Assembly: GCA_947652605.1 (NCBI GenBank)
Contig: OX393582.1
Span: forward strand, 13,788,544 to 13,852,543
DNA: 64,000 bases
From: Elmis aenea
Lineage: Eukaryota; Arthropoda; Insecta; Coleoptera; Elmidae
Direction of reading: 5' to 3'
Of the stretch, positions 22,443 through 34,225 are shown in pieces. Both the position numbers and the translations under genes were made by a program. The notes under the pieces were generated by a model. It did not search any database. It was not told where the DNA came from and saw only the letters and a program-made list of their open reading frames with translations. Every line of letters begins with the position of its first letter. Within the stretch, counting starts at the first letter, position 1.

Positions 22443-24121
22443 ACTTTAAAAAATGTAAAAGGTTATGTGGGTCTAAAGTCAACCGTTTTCGTAACATTTA
22501 CATTTTTGTGAAAAGTTTGAGCGTTGCAGCTCTTTAAATTTTTGCTAACATTAAAGTTATTTAAAAAGGCAGTAGAATTTCGTTTGAGAATTAGATTAAC
22601 AATTGATTATTTAACACTTTACGCTAGCTACATTTTTAAAATATTGTACAGGGTGTTTTTTACACTAGGTCAAACTTGTGAAACTTTAAGCAACTAATTT
22701 TTCTTAAATTTAACACCCTCTATATGTTTTTACATAGTCTTGTAGAAAACTAATATTTTTCGAGTTATCGCGATTTTATTGTAAATTATTCCGGCAACGT
22801 AATAATAACGAGTAGGCTATGAAGGTTGACAGCGGTAATTTTGAAAGAATTGAAAGTAAAAAACAAGAAAATTGTAATATTATCTTTTCCTTTCGAATTT
22901 TCAAAAATTTTTGTTATGTAGATGTAATTTTACCAATCTTATATAATAGATTTTGATCGTTTGCAAAGTCTTAAAAACCGATTGATAATGTATTGAGTAC
23001 GCGAAAAGAACGCTGATTAAACAAAAGCCACTGGCCAATCTTATCTTTAAATTTAAAAAAAAAAACGGTTAGGGTTGAAACCGTTTCTGGTTAAACCGAA
23101 AATCATACTGTAGCTACACAAAAAAATTAGTTTATAGGATTTAGTAATTTTGTCCCATCACATTAGTCCAATGAATAAATGCCTAATTTTAAGAAACCTC
23201 GATTTAAACGTAAACATGGTAAAATTACATCTACATTTTTAGAAATGCCGAATATAAGTAAGGAAAAGGTAATATTATAACTTCCTTGTTTTTATCTTTC
23301 AATTGTCTCAAAAATCCAGCTGTCTACCTTCATAGCCTACTCAAAAATATTACGTTGCCCTAATAATGTACAATAAAATCGCGATATCTCGTAAAATATC
23401 AGTTTAAGGTATAAAACACGGTTAATGTTTTTGAAAGACAATCAAATTTTCTACAAGACTGTGTAAAAATATACAGGGTGTTGTATTTAAGAAAAATGAG
23501 TTATCAATGTTTAAAGTTTCACGGGTTTGTTCAAACGTAAAAAACGCCCTGTATAATAGTTTAAAAATGGAGCTAGTGCAAAGTGTTAAATAATCCATTG
23601 TCAATCTAATTTTCAAACGAAATTCTACTGCCTTCTTAAATAACTTAAATGTTGAAAAAAAATTGAAAGTGCTGTATCGCTCAATATTTCACAAAAATGT
23701 AAATTTTACGAAAACGGTTGGCTTTAGACCCACATAACTTTTTACATTTTTTAAAGTAAATATTAAGGTCCACACACACCGGCGCGATCTCGACGCGGTC
23801 GCGGGCGCGGGCGCGGTCACGATAATTGGTAACCAAGGTTACTTATTATCGTGACCGCGCCCGCGCCCGCGACCGCGTCCAGATCGCGCCGGTGTGAGTT
23901 AACGCTTAAGAGGAATCCAAAAATGTAAAAGTATACAGGGTGTTCTATTTAAAATTTTAAAGTTTGAGTCCGTTTCCGGTTGAAGCGGAAGTCGTATTGC
24001 AACCTTAATATTTTCATCGAATCCGAAAAATACCATAACGCTCAGATACAAAATTTCATTGTTTTATCTGCAATAGTGTTCTAGATATTTGTCTGTTTCC
24101 ATACTTTTGCGCATCCCTGTA
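22443..24121. mobile_element. Foldback element family A, copy 2
   Basis: The two arms are inverted copies (22443-22930 and 23230-24121), both carrying the gtctaaagtcaaccgttttcgt block and the CAGGGTGTTTT inner end. Only the right side keeps the outer end, whose complement is TA-cagggatgcgcaaaagt; the left arm is truncated by about 200 bp. The right arm is interrupted by a TTAA foldback at 23767-23905. Confidence 0.75.
23767..23905. mobile_element. GC-rich TTAA foldback MITE, copy 2
   Basis: A 139-bp hairpin with arms of about 60 bp (gcggtcgcgggcgcgggcgc), starting ggtccacacacaccgg and ending ccggtgtgagttaacgc. TTAA flanks it at 23763-23766 and 23906-23909. Uninterrupted family A copies read aaatttaagagaaatcc at this point (6660) with a single TTAA, showing insertion with TTAA duplication. 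Confidence 0.9.
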
Positions 24122-25131
24122 TGAAGTACAGAGGTGGTGTTCACATAAGGGTTAAAACGAAGTCTTTTTTTTTTTACTAGTAAATTCCTACCTTAATAAA
24201 ATATTGTAAGGAGTATAATTTATTCGACCCTTAACAGCGGAACATAAAAGTATAAGTGTGCTATCTGCTTAAAGAAGCAACCTTCTAGAATTTCCTAGTG
24301 ACGTTAATTTTATCAGTCATTTTCATGATTCATTTAAATTCTTTTATAATGATAAACGCAAAGGTTACATATTTCTAAAAAAAAAATAAAGTAGCGAGGA
24401 ACATCACTTCGTTTTTATGACGGCAGATATGGTGACTAGTGGAATTTACTTCTGTCCGGTACTAGTACGCAATCATATTACAAATTTCACATCCTTATTA
24501 TAATTATGAACTGGTGAGTGTAAAAAGCAAACGTGTTTTATAAGTAATTCGTTTCTCAAAAGAATACAGAAAGTGTCGACGTTCTAATCGGCGTCGTCAA
24601 AACGCCATTAGACACGTCAAGAGGTGCGATCCCGTATGAAATTTGGGTTTGCACCCTATAGTTACGAACAGTTTATATTCTTAAAAATATCCCCTTTGGC
24701 TTTATTGCTTTGCTTTTAACTGTTAATTTTGAAAGGGTGCGGACAGCATACAGTTTTAGTATTTTAACGCCCTAAAACCAAAATTTCTTTGACATTATCA
24801 GCAACAAAAGAATATGGAAAACTAGGTAGGTACATGTCAATTAAATTTAAGAAGAAAACAAACTCGTTATAAGTTTAATATTTTAAATTTTCAACATTTG
24901 CAATATTTTTTGTGTTACTCAAAAATATCAAAGCGCTTGACTGACGCTTAACTTTTTATGTTTAAAATAAATTTCCTTTAAAATTAAGTTTAGTACCACT
25001 AAATGACCAAAGTTTTTTTGGTCTTTGAATAATAAATAGTTTATTTCAAAAGCCAATCTGATTAACTCCATACTCGAAAGCTTAAGTAAATCGTTGTAAT
25101 AATGTAATTCAAATTATTTGCATCTTGCAAC
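24122..25131. other. No recognisable gene
   Basis: Nothing identified on either strand. Confidence 0.5.
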
Positions 25132-25337
25132 CAGTGGCGTAGCGAGGGTAAGTGGCGCCCGGGCATATTATTTTTTTGCCTCCCCCCCTCGTCTGTATTT
25201 TTATTGTAGTTTTGAGTTTCAAGTAAAATAATGTTGTGTTGTATATAAGTTGTTTCTGGGTTGGAACCCGATGAAGAAGGACGAAACGTCGGTTATGAAG
25301 AAACCTTTGACGCGCTTCTAACCCGGAAAAAATTTTA

Positions 25338-26541
25338 CAGGATGATTGAAATTCAAGTTTAAGCATGGGGATCTCGCTTATTATAATAGCTATAGGTTCA
25401 TATTTGGCAAAGTAGCTAAATTCAATGCTCATTGATAACCCAAAGAGAAATTGCAAATATCTCAAATGGTATCCGAGAAAATTAGGAAAAACTGGAAAAT
25501 ACGATTTTTGAAAATCGTCTATAACTCCTGGAGTTTGAAATATTTTAAATGTGTAAAAAAATTGCCCAAGCAAGTTTTTATGCCGAATCGGATGTTGATC
25601 ACAAATTTTTCCTTGATCGATTCGTTTTTGTTTTATGACAACCAACTTTCTTTTTTTCTTATGGGCAGCATATCGCGTTTTTCTTCGTTATTAAAGTTCA
25701 TTTTTACGAATTTATTAATGTGACAAGTAACAGGCTTTCAAAACTTTTAGTTTGTTGATCGGTTGTCATGGAAACAACATTAACTACAATGACCGGCCAA
25801 CCTGATTCATAGTTGTTATTGATAAAAACGTTTTTTTTTCAAATTTGACAGTGAAAGAAGAAGTAAAATACCAGGTGTGTTACATCAATGGATTCAGAAA
25901 AATAAATGTTATTTGATTATGTAAATAGCAAAAATTGCGTCTAAAAAAAAACAAAGTTGGTTGTCATAAAACAAAAACGAATCGATCTAGGAAAAATTTG
26001 TGATCACCATCCGATTCGGCATAAAAAGTTGCTTAAGCAGTGTTTTAACACATTTGAAATACATATTTCATACTCCAAAGGAGTTATACACTATTTTCAA
26101 AAATCGTGTTTTCCAGTTTTTCCTAATTTTCTCGGATACCGTTTTAGATATTTCCAATTTCGTTTTGGATTATCAATGTGCATCGAATTTAGCCACTTTG
26201 ACAAATTTAAACCTACACTCTAGCTCAGCGGTGGGCAAACCGCGGCCCGCGGGCCGCATGCGGCCCTTGGCAGTTTTACATGCGGCCCTCCATGAATTAC
26301 TATATTATTAAAAATGTCTATAATATGTATGTATAGCTTTTTTTATACCTTAATTTTTTGTCGCTCCCAACTTACCCATAATTAATAAGTTGTTATTGTA
26401 ATATTATTTTTTTTTAGTGCGGCCCTTTTAGTCACACTATTTGCGCAAACTGGCCCTCTTCAAAAAAAGTTTGCCCATCGCTGCTCTAGCTATTATAACT
26501 ATCGAGATGCCCATGCTTAAACTCGAATTTCAATCACCCTG
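25338..26541. mobile_element. Foldback element family E
   Basis: Left arm 25338-25645 and right arm 25955-26541 are imperfect inverted copies (cgaatcgga, ttcgtttttgttttatgac and others), with ends caggatgattgaaattc and, in complement, cagggtgattgaaattc. The left end is preceded by TA. The right arm is interrupted by the hAT MITE at 26226-26483. Long antisense open frames in the arms are unsupported by any protein motif. Confidence 0.75.
26226..26483. mobile_element. hAT MITE with perfect 8-bp target duplication
   Basis: 258 bp with terminal repeats cagcggtgggcaaac and, in complement, cagcgatgggcaaac. Perfect flanking duplication ctctagct at 26218-26225 and 26484-26491. Both subterminal regions carry tgcggccc blocks. 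No coding sequence. The innermost of three nested elements. Confidence 0.93.
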
Positions 26542-26752
26542 TTTACATTGGACATCGGCTGCGGAAGCCTACAACATAGATTAATGTTGTGTTATTTATT
26601 CAAATATACTGCAATAAAAATAAGAACAAATTATAAAATAATAATTGTATTTTATTTTTCTGGCTTTAAATAAGTGAAATAAACGCGGCGCCCCCCAAGT
26701 CTGGCGCCCGGGGCATCGACACCTCCCTTGCCCCCCCGTCGCTACGTCTCTT

Positions 26753-27710
26753 AAGATTATTGTTCAGCATGAAAATGCACAACTTTTGTCTAATTTAGCC
26801 GGCTTTGTATATCTAAAGATAAGCGAGATACCCATGCTTAGCCTCGAAAAACTGGACACCCTGTATAACCTACGCTGAAACTTTTATAAACTAAAATATA
26901 AAAAATGGTCCAATCTCAGCAACCTTTCCCTAACAGTACTTTATATACAATCAGTAAAACAATGTACACTAAAATCCATTTCTCTTATAAACCATAAATC
27001 AGAACTATTCAAGGTGCATTATCGTGACTAATGCATATGTAATGATTAACAAACAAAAGTCAGCAAATTTTGCTAAGATAAATGTAATTTAATTAAAATA
27101 AAAATATTAAATATGCAAACGCGACTTGTTTAAATAAAATCACGATCAATGATTCAATAAGTTCTAGTAGTACCTATCTGATTTTCAAATTAACATTTTC
27201 GATGACGGAGTTTGTGATTCAGCTTAAAAGATAAACAAAAATCGCAACCATCTCGTTAAAGTTCAAACAGCAGTTTAATTTACCAAGAAAACGTAACAGT
27301 CCTTACAGTTTACGCGCTGATCTGAATCACAGGCAACTGGCACGTGTGTAAGACAATTACTTATTACAGCACGATTTTTCATTTTCTCATAGTACTTTCA
27401 ACAACGGTATTAAATCCCAAGTGTGCGATGATTAATTAAAATTTGCACAGTGAATAGCAAACCTACTAAAAGATTATAATTAAAATACCATTAAGATTTG
27501 GTGGGTCTGATTATTTTTTTTACAATTGTTTGCCAAGTATGAATAAATGTACGGAAAGATAGCAGATTTGCACACGTGTTTAACATATTTCGCTAAAAAT
27601 GTGTAACAAGTTCAACAATATAAAACGATAATTTAACCAGATTTTTAATGAAATATGTTAGTTTTAGTCAATTATTGTGTAACATATAAATTACCTGTTT
27701 TAATTACATA
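26753..27710. other. Non-coding stretch with a family F end
   Basis: 26815-26872 carries gataagcgagatacccatgc and ggacaccctgtat of family F. The remainder, to 27710, is AT-rich with no recognised gene. Confidence 0.5.
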
Positions 27711-28883
27711 CAGGGTGCGCCAATAGTGCGATAAAGTCCATTATTGCCCTTAATGTCAACTTATTAAAAAAAGTTTTTAATGAAACTTATAGTATTTCTA
27801 GACGTGCATGTTTTAAAATTAGTTTCAAGTATACAGGGTGTTTCATAAAAGTGGGGCGTCACTAAAGGTATTTTTTTTAAATTGAACACCCAGTATATTT
27901 TTGCATAATCGAATTCAGCAAGAAAATCTCCATATGACAGTATTTTGTTTTTTTCATTTTTTTGCGACGTTGCCAATTTATCTTAAAAAATCTTTGAATT
28001 TCCAGAAAAACAGGGTACAATACTTGTCAAGAGCACAACGTTATCAATAATAATTGGCAAATGATATTTTGTACATACAAAGTCAAAAGGTGGGGTCATA
28101 GTCTAAATACATCAGAATTAATTTATATTATACAGAGTGTTTCTTATAGATGTGCCAACTTCCCAATTTTCAAACATCAATAACTTTATTTTTTCAAATG
28201 GAACACCCTGTATATGATTACGTCATTTTGTTGCATTTTTGTTTTTCTTCAACTTTTCTTAATACTTACCTATACCTAAAATAAATATTTTCTGAGATAT
28301 TTACATTTACTTCTTCTTATAAGCGTTGTGTAGGAATTTCCTAGTTTTCTCGGAGTAGGCCCCGACTTTGATAATAGAAACAATAATTTCTGTAGTAACA
28401 AATGTCGGAGTAAATTGCTGTCAATTGTTAAAAAATAAATAAATGAGTATAACATATTCAATATGAATTTTCCAAAAGAAAAATGTATTTAGACTATGAC
28501 TACACCTTTTGACTTTGTATGTACAAAATATCATTTGCCAATTATTATTGATAACGTTGTGCTCTTGACAAGTATTGTACCCTGTTTTTCTGGAAATTCA
28601 AAGATTTTTTAAGATAAATTGGCAACGTCGCAAAAAAATGGAAAAAAAAATACTGTCATATGGAGATTTTCTTGCTGAATTCGATTGTGCAAAAATATAC
28701 TGGGTGTTCAATTTAAAAAAAATACCTTTAGTGACGCTCCACTTTTATGAAACACCCTGTATACTTGAAACTAATTTTAAAACATGCACGTCTAGAAATA
28801 CTATAAGTTTCATTAAAAACTTTTTTTTAATAAGTTGACATTAAGGGCAATAATGGACTTTATCGCACTATTGGCGCACCCTG
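27711..28883. mobile_element. Foldback element family B, copy 1
   Basis: TA-flanked ends cagggtgcgccaatagtg and, in complement, cagggtgcgccaatagtg, with arms of about 400 bp that are nearly identical in inverted orientation (27711-28130 and 28470-28883). Each arm includes an inner CAGGGTGTTTCATAAAAGTGG-type end. Repeated open frames in the arms (containing ILSYGDFLAEFDYAKIYW) recur in every copy because the DNA is repeated. No transposase homology is visible. Confidence 0.88.
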
Positions 28884-28989
28884 TATATAACGAAAGAAGT
28901 AATAATATTCGTTCCCCAAATTTATTTCTAAGTAAATTATTGGTTCCATAAATTAAATTTAATATTAATTTATGCATCATATTACATTA

Positions 28990-29215
28990 ATTGTAATCAT
29001 AACGAAAAGGACTGCTGTTTATATCAGAACCCAAAAAGGAGCTACAGAAGAGATGGTAGTTAACAAAGGACTAAAACAAAGAGACTCCCTATCAACCACC
29101 CTATTCAACCTGGCACTGGAGCACGTACTAAGAAACGTGAATAAAGGTAACATTCGAAGGTTATGGACAAATCATTGCATATGAGGATGACATAGTGATT
29201 ATAAGAGAAACAATT
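28990..29215 (+). pseudogene. LINE reverse transcriptase fragment
   Basis: Reads VNKGLKQRDSLSTTLFNLAL, the RT block before the catalytic motif. After a frameshift near 29150 it reads YGQIIAYEDDIVII, where the usual YADD box is YEDD. Both ends are truncated. It lies about 100 bp from the right end of the family B foldback. Confidence 0.8.
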
Positions 29216-29738
29216 TTTTATATATTTATATGCAAATTTAAAAAAAAATAACAACAAATAACAAATCAGGAAAAATTCAATTAATCCAATAAATAAATCT
29301 AATTATTTATAACAGTTTGATTAGCTGTAAATAAAAAAATAAACCAATAAAAATTAACCACAGATATTCCGTGCATTTCTAATTAACGTAACATTTGTAA
29401 AAAATCCCTAATTACTGTTTTTTACAATTTTGATGAAGCAAAAAAATTATTATTATTATTAATAATAATAATGTTTCATGTTTACTCATGTTTTTAACAT
29501 CGATCATAATTTATTTTCTATTAAACTATTGAATTGTTCACAGCACTCCAGTTTTTCAACGTATTTAATTAATTTACCATTTAATGTATCAGTTAACTAC
29601 GAATTATAAATATGTATACTCATACTCTGCATGCGTTTAAAGAAGGTTGTAAGACCCATGTAAAACTGCAATTTTAATTTGAAGTACTAGTTGTAAAGAT
29701 TGATTTATAAATAGTTTCTTTTATAACTAAATAAAACC

Positions 29739-29769
<31 letters not shown>

Positions 29770-30999
29770 AAACTATTAAAATCCCAAATTGTTAATGAAT
29801 AAAGCTTTTGCATCATAAACTCATCATGATTGCATTGGAAATAAATATACAGGCAATAAAACTAGTAAATTCTGGCGGTCAGTGATACATTTTTTACTAA
29901 ATTCTTAATTGTGCTCATTTCCTTTCAAATACACATAACTGTTTTAGGTTATGATACTGATTAAAGTTATCTTATATCTATAATAGCCTGTAGCGAAAAG
30001 TTATGTTAGATGATGAACAAATTTAAATAAGCACAACTAAACATTCTGGAAAACATTAAATAATTAAACTTCAAACAAAATGCAGGTGTATGTTTATATA
30101 TTAAAAAAACAAACTATTTATCATATACAACTTTATTATATTACAACGACGTGTTCCAGTTTATTAATTAATAATCTTTTAATCACCACTAATTAGCCAT
30201 AAATTCTAGGGAACATAATTTTGGTACGATAATTACATTTGTATTAAAAACGTGGAACAGTAAAAATGTTTGAACAATATATTTTAATGTGTATTAGCGC
30301 TTTAAAATGAGCAGTATATTCCAATGCTTTATTAAATGAAAGTAAAATAGCTGGACAATAATTGAAATCTGGGCAAATCCAGGTAAACTCATAGTCATAG
30401 TCTATACTCACAGTTTATGGATGTTGAAACTTGTCATAACTTGCACAAACGGAATTGGTTAATTCATATTCTCAGCAGGTAGGTAGCCTACTGTTATACC
30501 GAGAATTAAATTAGTAAGATTATAGCAATTAGAACCATATAGATTATCAATGAATGCGTAACGGTTCGAAAAGGTTTATTACGTATAAAGGATTCTACTA
30601 GAGCGTTCTTCTAAACAAAAAACACAAGTGTTAATTACAAACAAAACCTACGAATGGAACAATAATAAAACAATAATATCAAACAGATACACAAGGCCAG
30701 AAAAACATATTCAGGATAAAAGCAAAAATAAAATTACAAAAATTCCCATATTGCATAAAAACAGAGAGGCAAATAATACCAAGTAGTGTACGGTGGTCCT
30801 TATTTATATAGGGATTTTTTCCGTTAATTTTGAATGGTGGGACCTCTCAATTCTCTTTCATTATACAAAAAAATAACCTCTACATAGTATGTAATCGATT
30901 AGGTACCATCAACCTGTGCCCCATCGACCCTAAATTCTAATAGAATAATTTTTTTGGCTAAAACTTATGCGTCAATTATAAATACCAATTTTGTGTATA
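29216..30999. other. AT-rich stretch with simple repeats
   Basis: Holds an att/aat palindromic run at 29448-29473 and a (TTA)n tract at about 29738-29767. No gene recognised. Confidence 0.5.
29738..29767. repeat. (TTA)n microsatellite
   Basis: About ten uninterrupted trinucleotide units. Confidence 0.9.
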
Positions 31000-31480
31000 C
31001 AGGGTGAGTCACGACGGACGCCACGGAGTTTTATGGCGAAACGGTTTATATTTTTAAACATGTTGCAGTCACATTATGTAAGTCAAAAAGGGGTACATTT
31101 TAAAAATATTTTCAAACATACAGGGTGCACCAAAAAAGAGTGGCATATCAAAGTTATACTTTTTCTTATGGAACACCCTGTATATTTTTACATTTTTGGA
31201 TTTCTCTCTAAATTTACTTCAAAAAATGTAAAAGGTTATATGGGTCTAAAGTCAACTGTTTTCGTGAAAATTGCATTTTCCTTTCAAAAATTTTCAACCT
31301 TTAAAAAAAGTCTGAAGAAATTCGCCTGGAGAGATTAGATTGACAATAGATTATGTAACACTTTGCACCACCTACATTTATAAAATATTATACAGGGAGT
31401 TTTTTACGCTTTGCCAAACTTGTAACACTTTAAACACCGATAACTCATTTTTTTTTTTAATACAACACCCTATATATTTT
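31000..31480. repeat. Adjacent fragments of TA/CAGGGTG foldbacks, including family A
   Basis: Ends cagggtgagtcacgacgg (31000), cagggtgcaccaaaa (31122) and acaccctgtatattttt (31172) lie in series. They are followed at 31180-31480 by a family A arm (gggtctaaagtcaactg, cagggagttttttacgc). Incomplete on both sides. Confidence 0.6.
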
Positions 31481-33039
31481 TACGTAAGACGGTTTTTATT
31501 CCGAATTAATAAAAAGTTAAAAAACTTACACCGTACGCACAAAATGTCAAGTTGACATTTGCTTACATTTTGGCATTTGTTTTGCATCAGCGCGGCCTAC
31601 TTCGATGTATAAAAATGCAATTAAATGGCTACTTTTGTGAAAAGTATTGAATATGTTAACAACTACGGGGTTTAGACATAAAACAAGCCCTATAAAAATT
31701 GAAGAAGAGAAAAAAGCTAGGGAATAGCGAAATAAAGTAAGAGTGGTTACGTTTAAAAAAAAAAGAGTTATGTTACTTTGAAGTTTGGCAAGTTTGGCAT
31801 TTTTTTGTGAACACCCTGTATCACTAAATTTCAATTTTTTATTATTAAAATGTTGCTTCCTATCCGGACTAAAATTATTGCTAAAACTTATTTCTTAACT
31901 TTAAGAAACGAGGTCGCTACGATTTTTTAAAATTAAGCCTGCTTATGTGAGATTTTTCGGAACGAAATTTATAAGTTGGCAACACTGACACAAAATCAAA
32001 AAGTGAACAGACATTCATGTAGAGGTTAAAAAATGACATCCGAAGACCTAAAAAGATACAGGGTGTTCCATTTAAATAATCTTCGTTTTTGTTATAGCGC
32101 AAATATGGGACACCCTGTATAGCTGAAAATAATATTAAGACGTAGATCTTTTCAAACCAATAATTTTATATATTGAAGTTTTTTTCTATCTCCTACGGGC
32201 GGGGCGCCATGAAAGCCCAAGGCACTAATGCAGGACCCTGTATATTCTAGCACTTTGTTTTTAAAGATACCTACCAATTTAATTTTTATACCAAGAATAG
32301 TAGTAAGTATTGAGAGAACATATGTATGTTATTTTGCAAACTTAGTTGTATAATTATGTCACTGAAATTAAATACAACTAATCGTTAGTGAAAACGTCAA
32401 GAACCAAGGATCTCCTCCAAAAGTCCTATTTTTATTAAAATTGACGATGGGTAGGTAATTCACGGACAAGATATTGCTCACAGGTAGCTAACAACTCACA
32501 AGGGAAGTAACGTAGCAGGGGTGTAAAGATAAATTCATAATCCTAATCTCTCCAAGAGCGAACAAATTACACGTCGACTTATGTGGTATCCTGATGAACG
32601 GTCCTTAATTTACATCTAGAACTTGGAGAATTAGAGTTGTAACCCCACTGCCTAATCCTAACATAATGACTTGTACGTGTAGTTCTAGGTAGATGAGACA
32701 TGTTAAAGCTACATCCCAACGGAAAATTTATACAACGGCTGGCTATTAACTCTTTTAATTAAATAAGCTTAACTGTCACAGAACATTTGGCTGCATTAAA
32801 ATTTATGTGCGAATTGCTAAAGGAAACAAACCCAAAGAATTCTAAAGTTTCATTTTGAATAACATTGAACGTTTGTGGAAACGTATCTCAACCTTTTCTT
32901 TGCTTAATTTTTCTCTTGCTTTTCAAAAATATTAAATTAATAAAGAGAAACAATAACAATCAAAAACAAAAGGTGAAATCCAAAACAAAGAAAACTAAGA
33001 CAGCGAAAAAAGTTTGTGAAAATAAATGATCGCATTGGC
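31481..33039. other. Non-coding stretch with foldback ends
   Basis: Terminal motifs gaacaccctgta (about 31810), cagggtgttccattt (32058), gggacaccctgtatagc (32108) and gcaggaccctgtatattc (32230) mark parts of further TA-type repeats. The remainder, including 32260-33030, shows no gene. Confidence 0.5.
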
Positions 33040-34225
33040 CAATGGTATAGTTCTTCTTCATCTTAATCGGTTCCTCTCGTTCCATTCGGTGTCGAGGTAT
33101 GCTTTTCTATTTCTGTATTATGTATCTCCACTCCTTCCTATCGTTAGCTAATTGTGGCAAATCTTTCCATCTGACTCCTTTTTCTTCCAGTCTCTGCCTT
33201 ACTTCTTTTTCCTATTTCATTCTTGGTCTTCCTCCATTTCTTCCTATGTTTGCATATCTACTTTCTGACATGCGTAGTAGCATCTAATTGATTCGTCTCC
33301 ATGTTTTTCTTAATATCTGTTACTCCTAGGTTATTTCGGGTTTTTTTGTTACTGATTTTATCGATTAGTCTACATCCCTCTATTCGTCTCAGAAATCTCA
33401 TTTCCTGCATTTTTCATTTTTGTTTTTGTGTTACTGTCCAAGTTTCTGAACTTTACGTGAGAATGGGTACGTACACTGCATTGAAAGCTCGCGTGTTCGT
33501 TTCTTTTGATATTATTCCTTCTTACTTATCAAACATTTATTAGTGGCGTAGTAAAATTTCGTCGCTGCCGCTATTCTGTTATTCAGATCTTCCTCCAATT
33601 TACCATTTTCTGTAATTATTGTTCCTGAATATTTAAAATTTGCTACCTGCTCTAACTTCTTTTGGTCTAGCATAATTGTAACTGGTTCATGATTTTTCGC
33701 CATAGCCATGACCTTTGTCTTTGTTATATTAATATTCATATTATATCTACTTAATGTATCTGCCCATATGTCTAGATTGAATTACAAGTCCTTTTCGCTT
33801 TTCGCTAATAACACCACATCATACGCAAAGGCTAATTATCCTGTTAAGGATATTGGTGTTAGTTTATTTCAGTAGGCTTTCTTTGTGTTTTGCTTACATT
33901 CTTTAATTATCTTATCGCACATACTTTTAATAATCCTTCTCCCACTCAAATTTGTATCAATATCTTCCAGATCATTTCCCTTTGCACTCTATCGAAGGGC
34001 TTAGAAAGATCTATAAAGCACAAGTACACAATCTTTGAATGTTCCATTGTTTTTTCACATAACTGTCAACGTAAAAATTAGATCCTGCGTGCTTCTACCT
34101 GGTCTAAAGCCACATTGCGCCTCTTCCAAATTTCTTTCGAAATGTTTCCTTTATCACTCTAAAATTCTTTCATATAATTTTTCTACTACACTAAGTAGAG
34201 ATATGCCTCTATAGATTTCGCATTT
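33040..34225 (-). pseudogene. 5'-truncated LINE (reverse transcriptase C-terminal half)
   Basis: On the minus strand from 34225 downwards it reads EIYRGISLLSVVEKLYERIL, then EEAQCGFRPGRSTQDLIFTL (RT fingers). At 33739-33512 it reads KTKVMAMAKN and LEQVANFKYSGTII (RT thumb side). At 33300-33100 it reads GRNGGRPRM and GVRWKDLPQLANDRKEWRYI, the usual LINE C-terminus. Stops and frameshifts interrupt it, and about 100 bp including the catalytic-motif region is deleted near 33905-33920 relative to 61147-61775. The plus-strand frames at 33099-33543 are antisense shadows. Confidence 0.82.

Larger units (their letters stand above)
25132..26752. mobile_element. hAT-like element hosting nested insertions
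   Basis: The left terminus cagtggcgtagcgaggg and a right terminus reading ccgtcgctacgtctctt (eroded from a CGCTACGCCACTG type) enclose matched ggcgcccggg blocks at 25152 and 26703. No surviving 8-bp target duplication. About 200 bp of its own sequence remain on each side of the foldback at 25338-26541. Its left part contains ggacgaaacgtcgg at 25279-25292. Confidence 0.65.

Noticed and set aside
25265..25295. Hammerhead ribozyme
   Set aside because: GATGA and GAAAC are present in the right order, but stem III is not formed and stem II is doubtful, so I did not annotate a ribozyme.
25109..25645. 178-codon minus-strand frame
   Set aside because: It crosses the boundary between a hAT terminus and a foldback arm, so it is an accidental fusion.
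27764..27976. Recurrent 60-90-codon frame (also at 28575, 39486, 40196, 57729 and 59275)
   Set aside because: Its conservation is explained by the DNA repeat arms of family B; it reads across terminal motifs and shows no protein homology.
33099..33543. Plus-strand frames with hydrophobic, membrane-like composition
   Set aside because: They are antisense to LINE coding sequence on the minus strand.
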